Positions 32,406 through 43,652 of a DNA stretch of 64,000 nucleotides are shown here, one piece after another. Position 1 is the stretch's first letter. Every line of letters starts with the position of its first letter. Both the position numbers and the translations under genes were made by a program. Under the pieces are notes generated by a model, which did not search any database, was not told where the DNA came from, and was given only the letters and a program-made list of their open reading frames with translations. The DNA lies in the NCBI RefSeq assembly GCF_009727055.1, contig NC_052357.1, positions 84,218,970 to 84,282,969 on the forward strand. Direction: 5' to 3'. This DNA is from Benincasa hispida. Taxonomy: Eukaryota; Streptophyta; Magnoliopsida; Cucurbitales; Cucurbitaceae.

Positions 32406-33381
32406 TTATGTTAATTCACAACCGATATAAAAAAAATTTGCACGTGTTTAAGGACCTTTGGAATATTTAAAACATAAAATTTTATGGTGACATACATTTT
32501 AAATCAATATACTTTGATGGAGTAGTATAAACCATAAATTTGGTACATGAAATTAAAAGTAGATGAAATAACCATCTAAATCATCAACCAACTCAAGAAT
32601 AATATCTTTGATGATACTAGTTTTGTTGGCATGCTTGTGTAATTCAAGGTTAGAGAATATATGATACTAATACCTTTGTATTAGATCTTTTTAATTTATC
32701 AAATTTGATCTTGTTGTTCATTATGATAGTTGTCATGGATAGTTCTCCTAACATAATGAATAAACACGTTAAATTCAAACACATGAAAAATGGGTAAAAT
32801 TTTTTGCTCAAACAATAAATAAGATATCTAAGATTTGAATAAACTAAAACCATAGAAATTTAATCAAAGATCTAATTAAAACTAATAAAATAATAATATA
32901 AAATTTCAAGTACTAACAAAAAGTACATACTCCGTATTTAAATTTTAAAATAACACAAATATGTAAATTTTTGTTATAATTGAAAAGGAATATAGTTTAT
33001 ATAATTACCTACAAATTGAAAATTAAAAAGTGTTGCCGCTCGTTGATGAATTCAATTGCTGCATTTCTGAATCCATATAATCGTTATTGTTAATAATACT
33101 CCTTCTAAACCTTATCCTTTATTTTCACGTCCGTTCTTCTTCCATTTTCCTCATTCAAACTCACCTCCATTTCTTATCTACCGACTCAATTCTTTTTTAT
33201 TTTTGCTTCTATAATTTACTCACCCATCTCCTTGAAAAAGGAATTTAAAAAATAAAGAAAATGAAAATAAATTTCTTATGAAATCAGAATTTAAATTTGA
33301 GAATAACTTAAATATTTTGTAGTGTTGGAAATAAATCTAATAATCAAAATTTAAACTTCAAGATACTATGCATATATGACT

Positions 33382-33405
33382 CCCCCCCCCCCCCCCCCCC
33401 CCCCC
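33382..33405 (+). repeat. 24-base poly-C run
   Basis: Twenty-four consecutive C residues in otherwise AT-rich DNA, comparable to the poly-G run at 27564. The length should not be trusted to the base. Confidence 0.9.
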
Positions 33406-34034
33406 AATGGTTAATGGACAATAATAAATCAAAATTTAAATACGAAAGTAACAACCATATCTTTTGATGAAAATAAGTTTATGGATTATCTAAGCTTCAC
33501 TTTGGCATGATCCAATATTTTCTTTACGAATAGCAAAAACTTCAATTATTATCATACAATTCTTTCTATCATGATACTCTTAAAATGAAAATGAGGCCAA
33601 AGAAATCAGGAAAATTTTTATTTATTATTTAGAAAATATTTAGTTATTATGTGAAGGGATGTGTACTATTTGTAAGGGATGTGTCTATTTGAATTTTAAT
33701 TTTTATGTGAACCGATACATCAGGAGGATTTCATGGCATATGAAAAGGCAATTATTTAAAAAATATTTAATTATTATGTAAAGTTAAAATTAAATTAGTT
33801 ATTCACAATACAAAGTGATACAATTTCTTTCAATTATTATATTTGTCTGAAAAGTATAAAATTGGGAAAGAAAAGTTTAAAATATCAACAAAAACTCTAA
33901 AGAGTATAAATAAAAGTGTTTTTAATTATAAAGGGATGTGGATATAATTTATAGTTAAGTTACTTTTTCACTCTTGATTTTCTAAATATAGTCCTTTTAA
34001 TATAGTAGATATTGTTGGGTGCAAATTTATATTT

Positions 34035-34209
34035 AAAACGGTCCATTGATTATATTTAAAACGGTCCATTGATTATTTTTAAAACGGTCTGTTGATTAAT
34101 TTTAAAACGGTCTATTGATTATATTTAAAACGGTCCGTTGATTCATTTTTAAACGGTCCGTTGATTAATTTTTAAAATGATTCGTTGATTAATTTTAAAA
34201 CGGTCTATT
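34035..34209 (+). repeat. 23-bp tandem array directly upstream of the LTR TATA box
   Basis: About eight units of AAAACGGTCCATTGATTATA plus TTT, with variation at the CCATTG position (CTGTTG, CTATTG, CCGTTG). The seventh is degenerate. Each unit offers the same ACGGTC motif on the same face at roughly two helical turns, and the array ends about 15 bases before the TATA box. This suggests an enhancer-like function for the LTR promoter, which is inference. Confidence 0.88.
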
Positions 34210-34224
34210 TCGATGCTGAAGGCC

Positions 34225-34231
34225 TATAAAA
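34225..34231 (+). promoter_or_regulatory. TATA box of the Copia LTR
   Basis: GGCCTATAAAAGGCG, a strong TATA box just downstream of the 23-bp array, as expected for the U3 region of an LTR. Confidence 0.65.
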
Positions 34232-34599
34232 GGCGAGACTTTCAGCAGTTCATAAGACACAGAATTCATTTTCTAAATTCCCACTTCATTTTCCTCTCTT
34301 CCTCCATCTCAACTTTCCGAGCAGTGAGTTTAGAAAAGGTGTACATTCCGATCGGTAACGGTGCATTTTCGATCGTTTTTCATTTGGCTATTTTATCCTG
34401 GGGACGACGTGACAATTTAAGACCTTCTTACATACTTGGGCAGAGTCGCAAAACGTCTTAAAGAGAGAGCGAGCTCCGTGACTCGACCTATAACGAGTTT
34501 CTATTTTGCAGGTTTTGTTCTTCGCTTGATCGTCGTGCCTTGACGGCTTACAGTTCGTTCTTCTGAGGGCCCTACTATTTCCAACAATTTTAAGACGTT

Positions 34600-35430
34600 T
34601 TGACATCATCAATGGCCCTCAGTAGCAACAATGAGATATCTGATCTCAACCATCCATTCCGGTTCGAAGGAGTGAACTTCAAGCGATGGAAGCAAAAGAT
34701 GTTGTTTTTCCTCACTGTCAAGAAAGTTGTCGAAGCTTGTACCAGCGCTAAGCCGATCGTCGCTTTAGAAGAATCAACTGAACAAGAGGCAAATGAAGAC
34801 AACGAAGGAGTCATGGGATGCCCTGCCAAAAGAAGTATGACACCGAAGAGGCCGGGTCGAAGAAATATGCCGTTAGCCATTATCTCAAGTTCCAGATGAC
34901 GGATGACAAATCCATGGAGGTCCAATCCCATGAACTCCTGAAGATAGCCCACGAAATAATTATTGAAGGTATGCCTCTAGACGAACAATTCCAAGTTATT
35001 GTTATTATTGATAAATTGTCCCTCTTGTAGAAGGATTTTAAGAACACTTTGAGGCATAAGACAAAGGAGTTCTCTTTGGAGAGTCTTATAACCCGGTTAA
35101 AGATCGAGGAGGAAGCCCGGAAGCAGGACCAGAGGGAGGAGGTGAACGCAGTATCTAGAAAACCCGCCTCTGGCGTGGTAAAACCTGACCAAAAACTTAA
35201 GGGGACAAAGAGGAAAGGTCAGAACCGTGACTCTAGCAACCAGAACCAACAAAAAAAAAAACAGAAGCCCCTTTCAGGAGAAACGGTACAATTCCTTTGT
35301 TTTAATTGTCGTCCTGCTGGTCAGGCGAACCTGACAGAAGAACCGTTAGTCGCCATGATCACATAAGTAAATGTGATCGGTGGTTGTGAAGAGTGGTGGA
35401 TAGACACTGGCGCGACGCGCCATGTCTGTC
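34600..35430 (+). pseudogene. Copia gag and protease remnant
   Basis: Gag begins LNHPFRFEGVNFKRWKQKML, with one frameshift near 34810 and stops at 35030 and 35366. It continues through KDFKNTLRHKTKEF, a basic stretch, a damaged zinc knuckle (FLCFNCRPAGQ) and the protease signature WWIDTGATRHVC near 35395-35430. Only fragments remain readable. Confidence 0.85.
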
Positions 35431-35713
35431 ACGACCTTAGTCTATTTAAAACTTATACTAAAACTAAGAATAAGAATATTTTGTTGGGAGATCACCATTC
35501 CACGAAAGTTGTTAGAAATGACGAGGTGTAACTAAAGTTTACCTCTGGGAAGATCCTTACGTTGAAGGACGTTCTGCACACTCCGAAGATACGAAAGAAT
35601 TTGGTTTCGGGTTATCTCCTCAACAAAGCCGGGTTTACTTAAACTATAGGGTAGACCTATATACCCTTATTAAAAATAATGTATTTGTAGGGAAAGGGTA
35701 TGCAACTGAGGGA

Positions 35714-36422
35714 ATGTTCAAATTAAATCTAGACCTTAATAAAATGAAATCTTCTGTATATAGGCTGTGTTCTATGAATATTTGGCATGCTAGACTCTGC
35801 CATGTGAATAAAAATTTAATTAGTAACATGATTAGGCTGGAAATGATACCTAAGTTATCCACGAATGATTTTGATAAATGCGAGTATTGTAGTCAGGCTA
35901 AAATTACTAAAACTCCGTATAAATTTGTACTTAGGAATTATGAGTCTTTAAATTTGATTCATTCTGATGTCTGTAAATTTGATGGCATATTGACTAGGAA
36001 CAGTAAAAGATATTTCATTATTTTTATTGACAACTGCTCTGATTTTACTTTTGTATACCTGCTAAAAAACATAAGTGATGCTTTTGATGCTATCAAACTT
36101 TTTGTTTCTGAAATAGAGAATCAGTTTAATAAAAAAGTTAAAAGACTTCGTAGTGATAGGGGAACCGAGTATGACTCGGACAATTTTAATGAATTCTTTA
36201 ACTCACATGGAATAATATACGAAAAGACCGCACCTTATTCTCCTGAAATGAACGGAAAAGCCAAAAGGAAAAATAGAACTTTAGCTGAGCTAGTAGCTAC
36301 TATTTTACTTAGTTCAGGAGTTGTGTCTTATTGGTAGGGTGAAATCATCCTTACCGTGTGTTATGTCCTAAATAGAATCCGGAAATCTAAAAATAAAACT
36401 TCACCTTAGGAAATTCTCAAGA
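35714..36422 (+). pseudogene. Copia integrase remnant
   Basis: The HHCC zinc module is seen at WHARLCHVNKN..CEYCSQAK. The catalytic core follows: LIHSDVCKF, FIIFIDNCSDFTFVYLL, and LRSDRGTEYDSDNFNEFFNSHG then NRTLAELVAT. The acidic core residues of the Copia integrase remain visible. A stop at about 36336 ends the frame. Confidence 0.85.
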
Positions 36423-36861
36423 ATAAGAACAAACTTGTCCTACTTTAGAACATGGGGTTGTCTAGCCTTTGTAAGGATTCCTGACCCAAAAAGGAGAAAG
36501 TTGGCTAGTAGAGCTTACGAGTGTGTCTTTATAGGTTATGCCTTAAATAGTAAAGCCTATAGGTTCTATGATCTAGTGAACCAAGTGATCATTGAATCAA
36601 ATGATGCCGACTTATTTGAAGATAGCTTCCTTTAAATCAAGAAATAGTGGGGGTTCTGGTTCAAGTGGTATAACTTTAGTTAGAAATCCTAACCCTAGAG
36701 AGGAAACTAACCCAAAACCTAGAAGAAGCAAAAGAGCTAGAACCGCCAAAGATTTTGGAAATGACTTCCTGACCTACAATGTGGAAGAAGCCCCTAAAGT
36801 TCTAAGAGCTGCCCTGTCCTTAGTAGATGCCAACCTATAGCAAGAAGCCATAAATGATGAG

Positions 36862-37510
36862 ATGGACTCACTTGAGTCAAATAGGACTTGGCACTTAGTA
36901 GATCTACCCCCAGAATGTAAGGTAATAGGGTGCAAATGGATTTTAAGGAGGAAACTTAGACTTGATGGGACTGTCGACAAATTTAAAGCCAGGTTAGTAG
37001 CGAAGGGTTTTAGACAAAGAGAAAACGTAGATTTCTTTGACATCTTCTCCCCTGTCACTAGAATTACCTTTATCCGTGTCCTGTTCTCTCTCGCTGCCCT
37101 TTATAACCTCGTAGTATATCAGATGAATGTAAAAACTACTCCCTTAAATGGTGAACTTGAAGAAGAGATTTACATGGAACAACCTGATAGTTTTGTTGTC
37201 CATGGTCAAGAAAACAAGGTGTGTAAATTAGACAAATCTCTCTATGGACTAAAAAAATCTCTAAGTAATGACATGAAAAATTTGACAACCTTATCCTATC
37301 TAAAGGTTTCAAGATCAATGAAAGTGACAAATGCATCTACCATAAGTTTGATAATAACCTCTGCACTATCTCGTGTCTATATGTAGATGATTTATTGATC
37401 TTTGGGTCGAACTTGCACGTCATAAATGATGTAAAATCAATATTGAGTGCAAACTTCGACATGAAAGACTTAGGATAAGCTAGTGTAATCTTAGGCATAA
37501 AAGTAAATAG
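36862..37510 (+). pseudogene. Copia reverse transcriptase remnant
   Basis: Reads VIGCKWILRRKLRLDGTVDK and FKARLVAKGFRQRENVDFFD, continues to KVCKLDKSLYGLKKSL, then shifts frame. The catalytic YVDD box is intact in another frame (CISCLYVDDLLIFGSN at about 37370-37420). Confidence 0.88.
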
Positions 37511-37599
37511 GTTTGAAAAGGAAATTTCTTTAGATCAATCTCACTATATAGAAAAGATTCTAAAGAAATATAATTACTTTGAGTGTAAACTAGCATGTA

Positions 37600-38323
37600 C
37601 TCCTTATGACCCTAGTGTCAAGTTGTTCAAGAACACTGGTGACAGTGCTAATCAATCTGAGTATGCAAGCATCATAGGCAGTCTTAAATACGCTACCGAC
37701 TGCACTAGGCCTGATATAGCTTATGCTGTAGGACTACTTTGCAGGTTTACAAGCAAACCTAGTAAAGAACATTGGAATGCTATAGAAAGGGTCATGAGAT
37801 ACTTAAAGAAAACCCAAAACCTAGGATTATATTATCAAAAGTTTCCCACTGTCCTTGAAGGGTTCAACGATGCTGATTGGAACTCTCTTTCGGATGATTC
37901 AAAGGCTATATCTTTAAAATAGCTGATGGAACTGTCTCTTGGAAGTCCAAGAAATAGACTATTTTAGCTCAATCTACGATGGAGTCAGAAATGATAGCAC
38001 TAGCGATAGCTAGTGAAGAAGCAGGCTGGCTTAGAAGTCTGCTATCAGAGATTCCCTTACGGGAAAAGCCGTTACCATCCATATTGATCCATTGCAATAG
38101 TACTGCAACAATCGCAAAAGTTCAGAACTGTTACTACAACGGAAAGAGACGTCAGATACGTCGTAAGCACAGTACCATTAGAGAATTTCTCACTACTGGT
38201 GCAGTTAGAGTGGATCACATACGGACTGATGAAAATTTGGCAGATCCTTTGACGAAAGGACTAGCCAGAGAAAAGGTTTTCAGAACCTTAAAAAGGATGG
38301 GACTCGTGCCTATTGAAAGATGA
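37600..38323 (+). pseudogene. Copia RNase H remnant
   Basis: Contains IGSLKYATDCTRPDIAYAVG, then, after a frameshift, SKKQTILAQSTMESEMIALA, and the C-terminal segment VDHIRTDENLADPLTKGLAR ending at 38323. This is the normal terminus of a Copia polyprotein. Confidence 0.88.
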
Positions 38324-38335
38324 ATCACCGTGAGG

Positions 38336-39859
38336 AAAACCCAACCTGTAGACTGGAGATCCCAAGAAACAGGTTCAACGGGTAATAACTGATCACGATA
38401 ATAACTGATCACGAATGATATATAGTGAATCATGTTAAACCAAACACAAAGTTCCATTCCTATGACTTAAAGTCTGAGCATGATATCCTGAAGCGTAAGA
38501 AAGGTTGAACTCAATTCTTAATGAAATCTATATTAAAAAAATCATGAAGTAATTTAACATATATGCGTTCGACTAAGATATATTGAAACCAAATCAATTA
38601 TATTCATACTTTAGGTTAGTTTTGCTGACTTATTTTCCACTCATCTTCAAATGCCACTTTAGTGAAGTTCAATAATTAACTATTATGTCATCTTATCGTT
38701 AAGTCAATTAACGATCAACTACGTTTATTAACTTTAAGAACTATGAATATTTTGTCCTTAAATTTGGTTGTCGGTTGAATAATGATTTATAATACTCCTT
38801 TTCAAAAAGAAAATTATAATACTCTAACCGTTTAACTGAAATTTCGCAAACAATAGATTAGAAAAAATAGTGTTATTTTTATTTTTTCTTCACATAACTC
38901 TATTCTTCAACGAGGGGGAAAAACTTCAATAACAACACTATAAAATCAAATTTTAGATGTTAAAACGAGCCTTGCTTAACTAACATACAATATGTATTAG
39001 TAGTTTTTAAAAATTGCTGACAACTATGCTTTTAGAATAATCAATTGTGAAAAGAAGTAAGTAAAATAGTGTTTAGCAAATTTTTATTTTAAATTAAAAA
39101 AAGTGAGCTACAATGTTCGATAAATTAATACTTAATTAGTATAAATTAGCTATATGAACTAAAATAGACTTATTATTTCAATTATTTTATATGAATAATT
39201 AATTTATAATTTATTTAAAATAGTATATGATTTAAATTTCAACTAATTTTATTTATTTAAATTATTTGATAAAAATTTTAAAAAATCATTCTTATAAAAA
39301 ATGCATCAATTAAAATATGAAAATATATTAATAAAAAGGATATTATTATAATATATTTATTTAAATGGTTAAGAAGTTAGTAAATTTTTTCAAGAAGCTA
39401 AATCAAAAGCTAGCATCTATCAGTTTTACATGTTAAATAAAATTAAATAGTCATCTTGATAGATTAATAAATAATTCATTTGATCAACAATGTAGGCAGT
39501 TAAGATTTTCTATAATTACTTCTTATGATTGCAAACTCAATCCCAAATGGTGCCTAAATTTATGATTCGAATTTTTCCATCTTTTATTATATTAACAAAA
39601 AATCAAATTTTAGATATTCGTTAAGAATATTTGAGATGTTTTAAAGTTGAATTGTTTAGCCATGGAAAGGAAAATCTTTTGAATTGTCCTATGTAAAAGA
39701 TTTAAAATGTCTACGTGACAAAATTGTCAAAGTTTTAATTTTACAATGTTAATGAAAATATCGAAAAAAATGTCATGATCTAAAGATATTTCAAAAATGA
39801 TAAAGTAAACCAAATTAATAAACAATTTTTTAAACTCTTTAAACGAGTTAGAATGTTTA
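38336..39859. other. AT-rich spacer without gene
   Basis: No gene. The sequence just right of the Copia RNase H carries a short direct repeat (AATAACTGATCACGA twice, near 38384-38414), then AT-rich spacer. Confidence 0.6.
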
Positions 39860-40313
39860 GGAAAAATATCAATTTATACTTCTAAATTTTGGGTTGTATT
39901 GATTTGAACTTTAAACTAAGAATTGTATTAATTTAAATCTTAAATTTTTGGGGTTTGTATCAATTTAAAAAGTGATCTTTTCAGATTTATATCAATTTAA
40001 ACCCAGACTAATAATTATATTAATTTAAACCTTGAATTTCATAAGTGTATCAATTTAAAACCTAAACTTTCATAAATATATCAATTTAAACTTATCCAAA
40101 TCAAACATAATGGAGGGTTTAAGTTGATATAATTATGAAAGTTCAAGGTTAAATTGACACACTTAAAAAAGTTAAATTGAATTGATACAATGATTAGTTT
40201 GGGATTTAAATTGATACAACTCCCAAAATTTAGGATTTAAATTGATACAATTATTAGTTTAGAGTTTAAATGGATACAATCTCCAAAGTTTAGGGTATAA
40301 GTTGACATTTACC
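39860..40313. repeat. Fold-back element copy 1 (about 450 bp)
   Basis: The left half is built of repeats of GTATCAATTTAAACC(CT/TT)AA and the right half of their reverse complement (TTTAAATTGATACAA), so the whole segment folds back on itself. The ends are GGAAAAATATCAATTTATAC and GGGTATAAGTTGACATTTAC. Confidence 0.8.
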
Positions 40314-40916
40314 TAAATTGTTTTAATTAAATAAAATACAAACAAGAAAGTATTGGTTATGATTTTCCAACTCAACCATATTGATCATTTTCATCTCTAA
40401 AGAGAGAGTACTTTATCAACTTAAGATACTCTTTTCTTTTGCAAAAAAGAAAAAAGAAACAAAGAAAAAAAACTTAAACAAACAAATTAAACGCAAAGGC
40501 AGCCGTTGCCGCCACACAAATTAGATCCAACATTATGCAAGAACCAGAAGTCTCAATTAATCATATTATATAAAATTGAAATTATTTATCGACTATTTAA
40601 GAAAACATGAAGCAAGGAACGTGTTTGGATAAACATAAAAAGGTGTGAAAACCACAGATACATGTGATATATGAATGCGTATATGTATATATTGTAGTTG
40701 ACAGTTTGTTTTTTATTTATTATTTTGAGAGGGTCCACATCAAACGTAATAATTTCTTTACACTCCCACGACACAATATGATATTAAATTTCGGTTGATA
40801 TTTCATGGATTCAATATCGAATCAACATTTCCATTATATGGTTTAAAAAACTAATTAAACATAGAAAAAGTAATAAAATGATATTAACGTGAATATAATA
40901 TAAATAATAAATATTC
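40314..40916. other. Spacer between two related fold-back elements
   Basis: No gene. AT-rich spacer with one 62-codon open frame (40586-40774, minus) that has no recognisable feature. Confidence 0.5.
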
Positions 40917-41361
40917 GGGGACATACCAATTTATACCTATAAATTTTCAGTATTGTATCAATTTAAATCTTAAACTAATAATTGTATCAATTTAAACTTT
41001 GAACTTTGGATTTGTATCAAACCCCAAATTAATAATTGTATCAATTTAAACTCTGAACTTTTATATGTCTATATCAATTTAAGCCATAAACTTTCATAAT
41101 TCTATCAACTTAAACCCTTCATTATGTTTTATTTGGATACACTTATGAATATTCAAAGTTTAAATTGATATATTTATAAAAGTTCAGGGTTTAAATTGAT
41201 ACATTTATGAAAGTTCAGGGTTTAAATTGATATAATTATTAGTTTGAGGTTTAAATTGATACAATCCCCAAAGTTTAAGGTTTAAATAGATAAAATTTTT
41301 AGTTTACAGTTTAAATTGATCAAATCTTCAAAGCTTGAGGGTATAAATTGATATTTGCCCC
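40917..41361. repeat. Fold-back element copy 2 (about 445 bp)
   Basis: Same construction as copy 1, with cleaner ends (GGGGACATACCAATTTATAC and GTATAAATTGATATTTGCCC). Internal units of the form TATCAATTTAAAC..GAACTTTCATAA are repeated on both arms in opposite orientation. Confidence 0.82.
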
Positions 41362-41419
41362 AAAAAAATTTTAACTGCCTTTTGATTTCTTAATATGCTC
41401 CTTGAAAAAGTATTTTAAC

Positions 41420-41782
41420 TGTTGTGAACTTGAGGAGCACAACGGGAACAAGGGCATCAATAAAATATAATATTAAAATAAATAAATATTAAAATAAATT
41501 TAACATAATATATAAATTAACAAAATAAAATAAATTAACAAAATATAGAATAAGGAATTTCTCTGATTCTTCACTTTCTCCAATTTTCATAGATTTTGCC
41601 CAATGTATCTTCAAAAACTCACCAAATGCCACTATTTATAGACAATTTGGCAAATACGATCTAGATTACATGGACATTAATAGTGTGTAATGTTGAGACA
41701 CATTGACAATATTTTGGGAATGGAGGCATGACACATAGTCAATGGACATTAATCATGCCCATCTAATGGGCATCTATTATCA
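41420..41782 (-). repeat. 3' LTR of the minus-strand Copia
   Basis: A 363-bp LTR that begins TGATAATAGATGCCC and ends ..AAGTTCACAACA on the minus strand. The purine-rich tract TCTAAGGGGGAGTAT (plus-strand 41791-41805) sits just upstream of it on that strand, as expected for a polypurine tract. Confidence 0.75.
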
Positions 41783-41952
41783 GAATATATATAATACTCC
41801 CCCTTAGATGGTCATTATATATATTAAATATGTCTCGTTAAAACCTTACTAAGAAAAAGCCTAATGGAAAAAATCTTAGTGAAGGGAAAATAGTACATAT
41901 TTCATATAATTTATAATCCTAAAAAGTACATTTACTCCCCCTCATGGAAACA

Positions 41953-43513
41953 TCACTTGAGATCTCTGAGTCGCCGCATTCCAATGTTATGCACCAGTTT
42001 TTCAAAGATTGCAGTAGGTAATGCCTTTGTAAATAAGTCTGTCAGGTTATCTCTCGAACAAATTTGTTGTACATAGATGTCATCATTTTCTTCAAGATCA
42101 TGAGTGTAGAAAAGCTTTGAATGAAATATGCTTTGTTTTATCTCCTTTAATATATCCTCCATTGATTTGGGGTATGCATGTTGTGTGTCTTTGTATAATA
42201 TTGTTGGAAGATTTTTATTAGAAGACAAACCACGTGTTTCACGAATGTACTGAGTCATTGATCTTAGACATACACATTCTCAACTAGTCTCGTGAATTGC
42301 AAGAATTTCAACATGATTTGAGGAAGTAGTCGTTGTGGTCTTTTGCACTGGCCGCTACGATACAGCAGTTCCTCCACATGTGAATAGATAACATGTTTGA
42401 GATCTAGCTTTGTGTGGATCAAATAAATATCCAGAATTTGCATAACCAACTAGATCAAAATTTGATTTATTTGAATAAAAAAAAATTCATATCAATCGTT
42501 CTTTGGAGATAACGGAGTATATGTTTAATTCTGTTCCAATGTCTTTTTGTTGAAGAAGAACTATATCTTGCTAATAAATTTATTAAAATGTAATATCTGG
42601 TTTTGTATTATTAGCAAGATACATAAGTGCACCAATTGCACTAAGATATGGTATTTCAGGACCAAGAAGTTCTTCATTATCGTCTCGAGGTCGAAGTATA
42701 TCTTTCCTCACATCCAATGAATAAACTTCCATTATAATGTTCAATGGATGTGCTTTTTCTTTATAAAATCTTTTAAAAAACTTTAATGTATAAGTTGATT
42801 GATGAACAAATATCTCATCTACTAAATACTCAATTTAGAAACCAATACAAAATTTTAATTTTTCGAGATCTTTCATCTCACATTCCCTTTTAAGATATTC
42901 TATTGCATTTGAAAGCTCAGGAGTTCCAATTATATCTAAATCATCAACATATACAACTATAATAGCAAATCCTGACTGTGATTTCTTTATAAAAACACAT
43001 GGATATACTAGATTGTTTTGATATCATTCTTTCAATAAATATCGACTCAGACGATTGTACCACATTATATGTTTCAAGTATCTTAAATTCTTATGGGATT
43101 TTCATATAAATATCATTATCAAGAGATTCATATAAATATGCTATGACTACATCCATAAGATGCATGTCCAGATTTTCATATACAATCAGACCAATAAAAT
43201 ATCTTGATGTAATTGCATCCACCACTGAAGAATACGTCTCCTCATAATCAATATCAGGTCTTTGTGAAAAATCTTGTGCAACTAGTCTTGCTTTATATTT
43301 TGTGACCTCGTTATTTTCATTTCTTTTCCTCACAAATAAGCATTTGTATCCACAGGTTCGTTATCTTCTGATCTTTGGACTATTGGTCCAAAAACCTGAT
43401 GTTTTGAAAGTGAGTTTACTTCTGCCTCGATTGCTTCTTTCTACCGAAGCTGATCTTTTCTATGTCGACATTTTTCAACAGATTTTGGTTCAAGATCCTC
43501 ACTTTCAAATATA
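41953..43513 (-). pseudogene. Copia reverse transcriptase and RNase H remnants
   Basis: Reverse transcriptase is recognised at 43091-43333 (minus: KYKARLVAQDFSQRPDIDYE) and its catalytic box at about 42940-42960 (VVYVDDLDIIGTPE). RNase H is recognised at 41953-42258 (FFYTHD-type LFYTHDLEENDDIYVQQI and DNLTDLFTKALPTAIFEKLV). The frames are broken repeatedly. The minus-strand order agrees with the LTRs. Confidence 0.85.
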
Positions 43514-43652
43514 ATATCAAGAACAACATTATACACAAAAAAATGTTATCAATAACTACATTAGTTCAGTTCTAACTTTTTCTTGTCATGACATAGTTTA
43601 TTAAAATCTCATTATTATCTTTAGGAATTTCACCTTCCTTACTAGTCATATC

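Larger units (their letters stand above)
31579..34012. other. AT-rich spacer with simple repeats
   Basis: No gene seen. It contains a TA dinucleotide tract (about 32364-32401) and a 24-base C run (33382-33405). The rest is AT-rich without readable structure. Confidence 0.6.
34013..34586 (+). repeat. 5' LTR of the Copia element at 34-38 kb
   Basis: A 574-bp LTR with inverted ends TGTTGG..CCAACA. It holds the 23-bp array (34035-34209), then a TATA box (TATAAAA at 34225-34231) and a leader-like region. Confidence 0.75.
34013..38335 (+). mobile_element. Ty1/copia element with 5' LTR, 3' LTR not found
   Basis: The 5' LTR (34013-34586) is followed by gag, protease, integrase, reverse transcriptase and RNase H in Copia order, all on the plus strand but broken by stops and frameshifts. 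Beyond RNase H (about 38323) no copy of the LTR start TGTTGGGTGC appears, so the 3' LTR is deleted or diverged. It is dead as an autonomous element. Confidence 0.85.
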
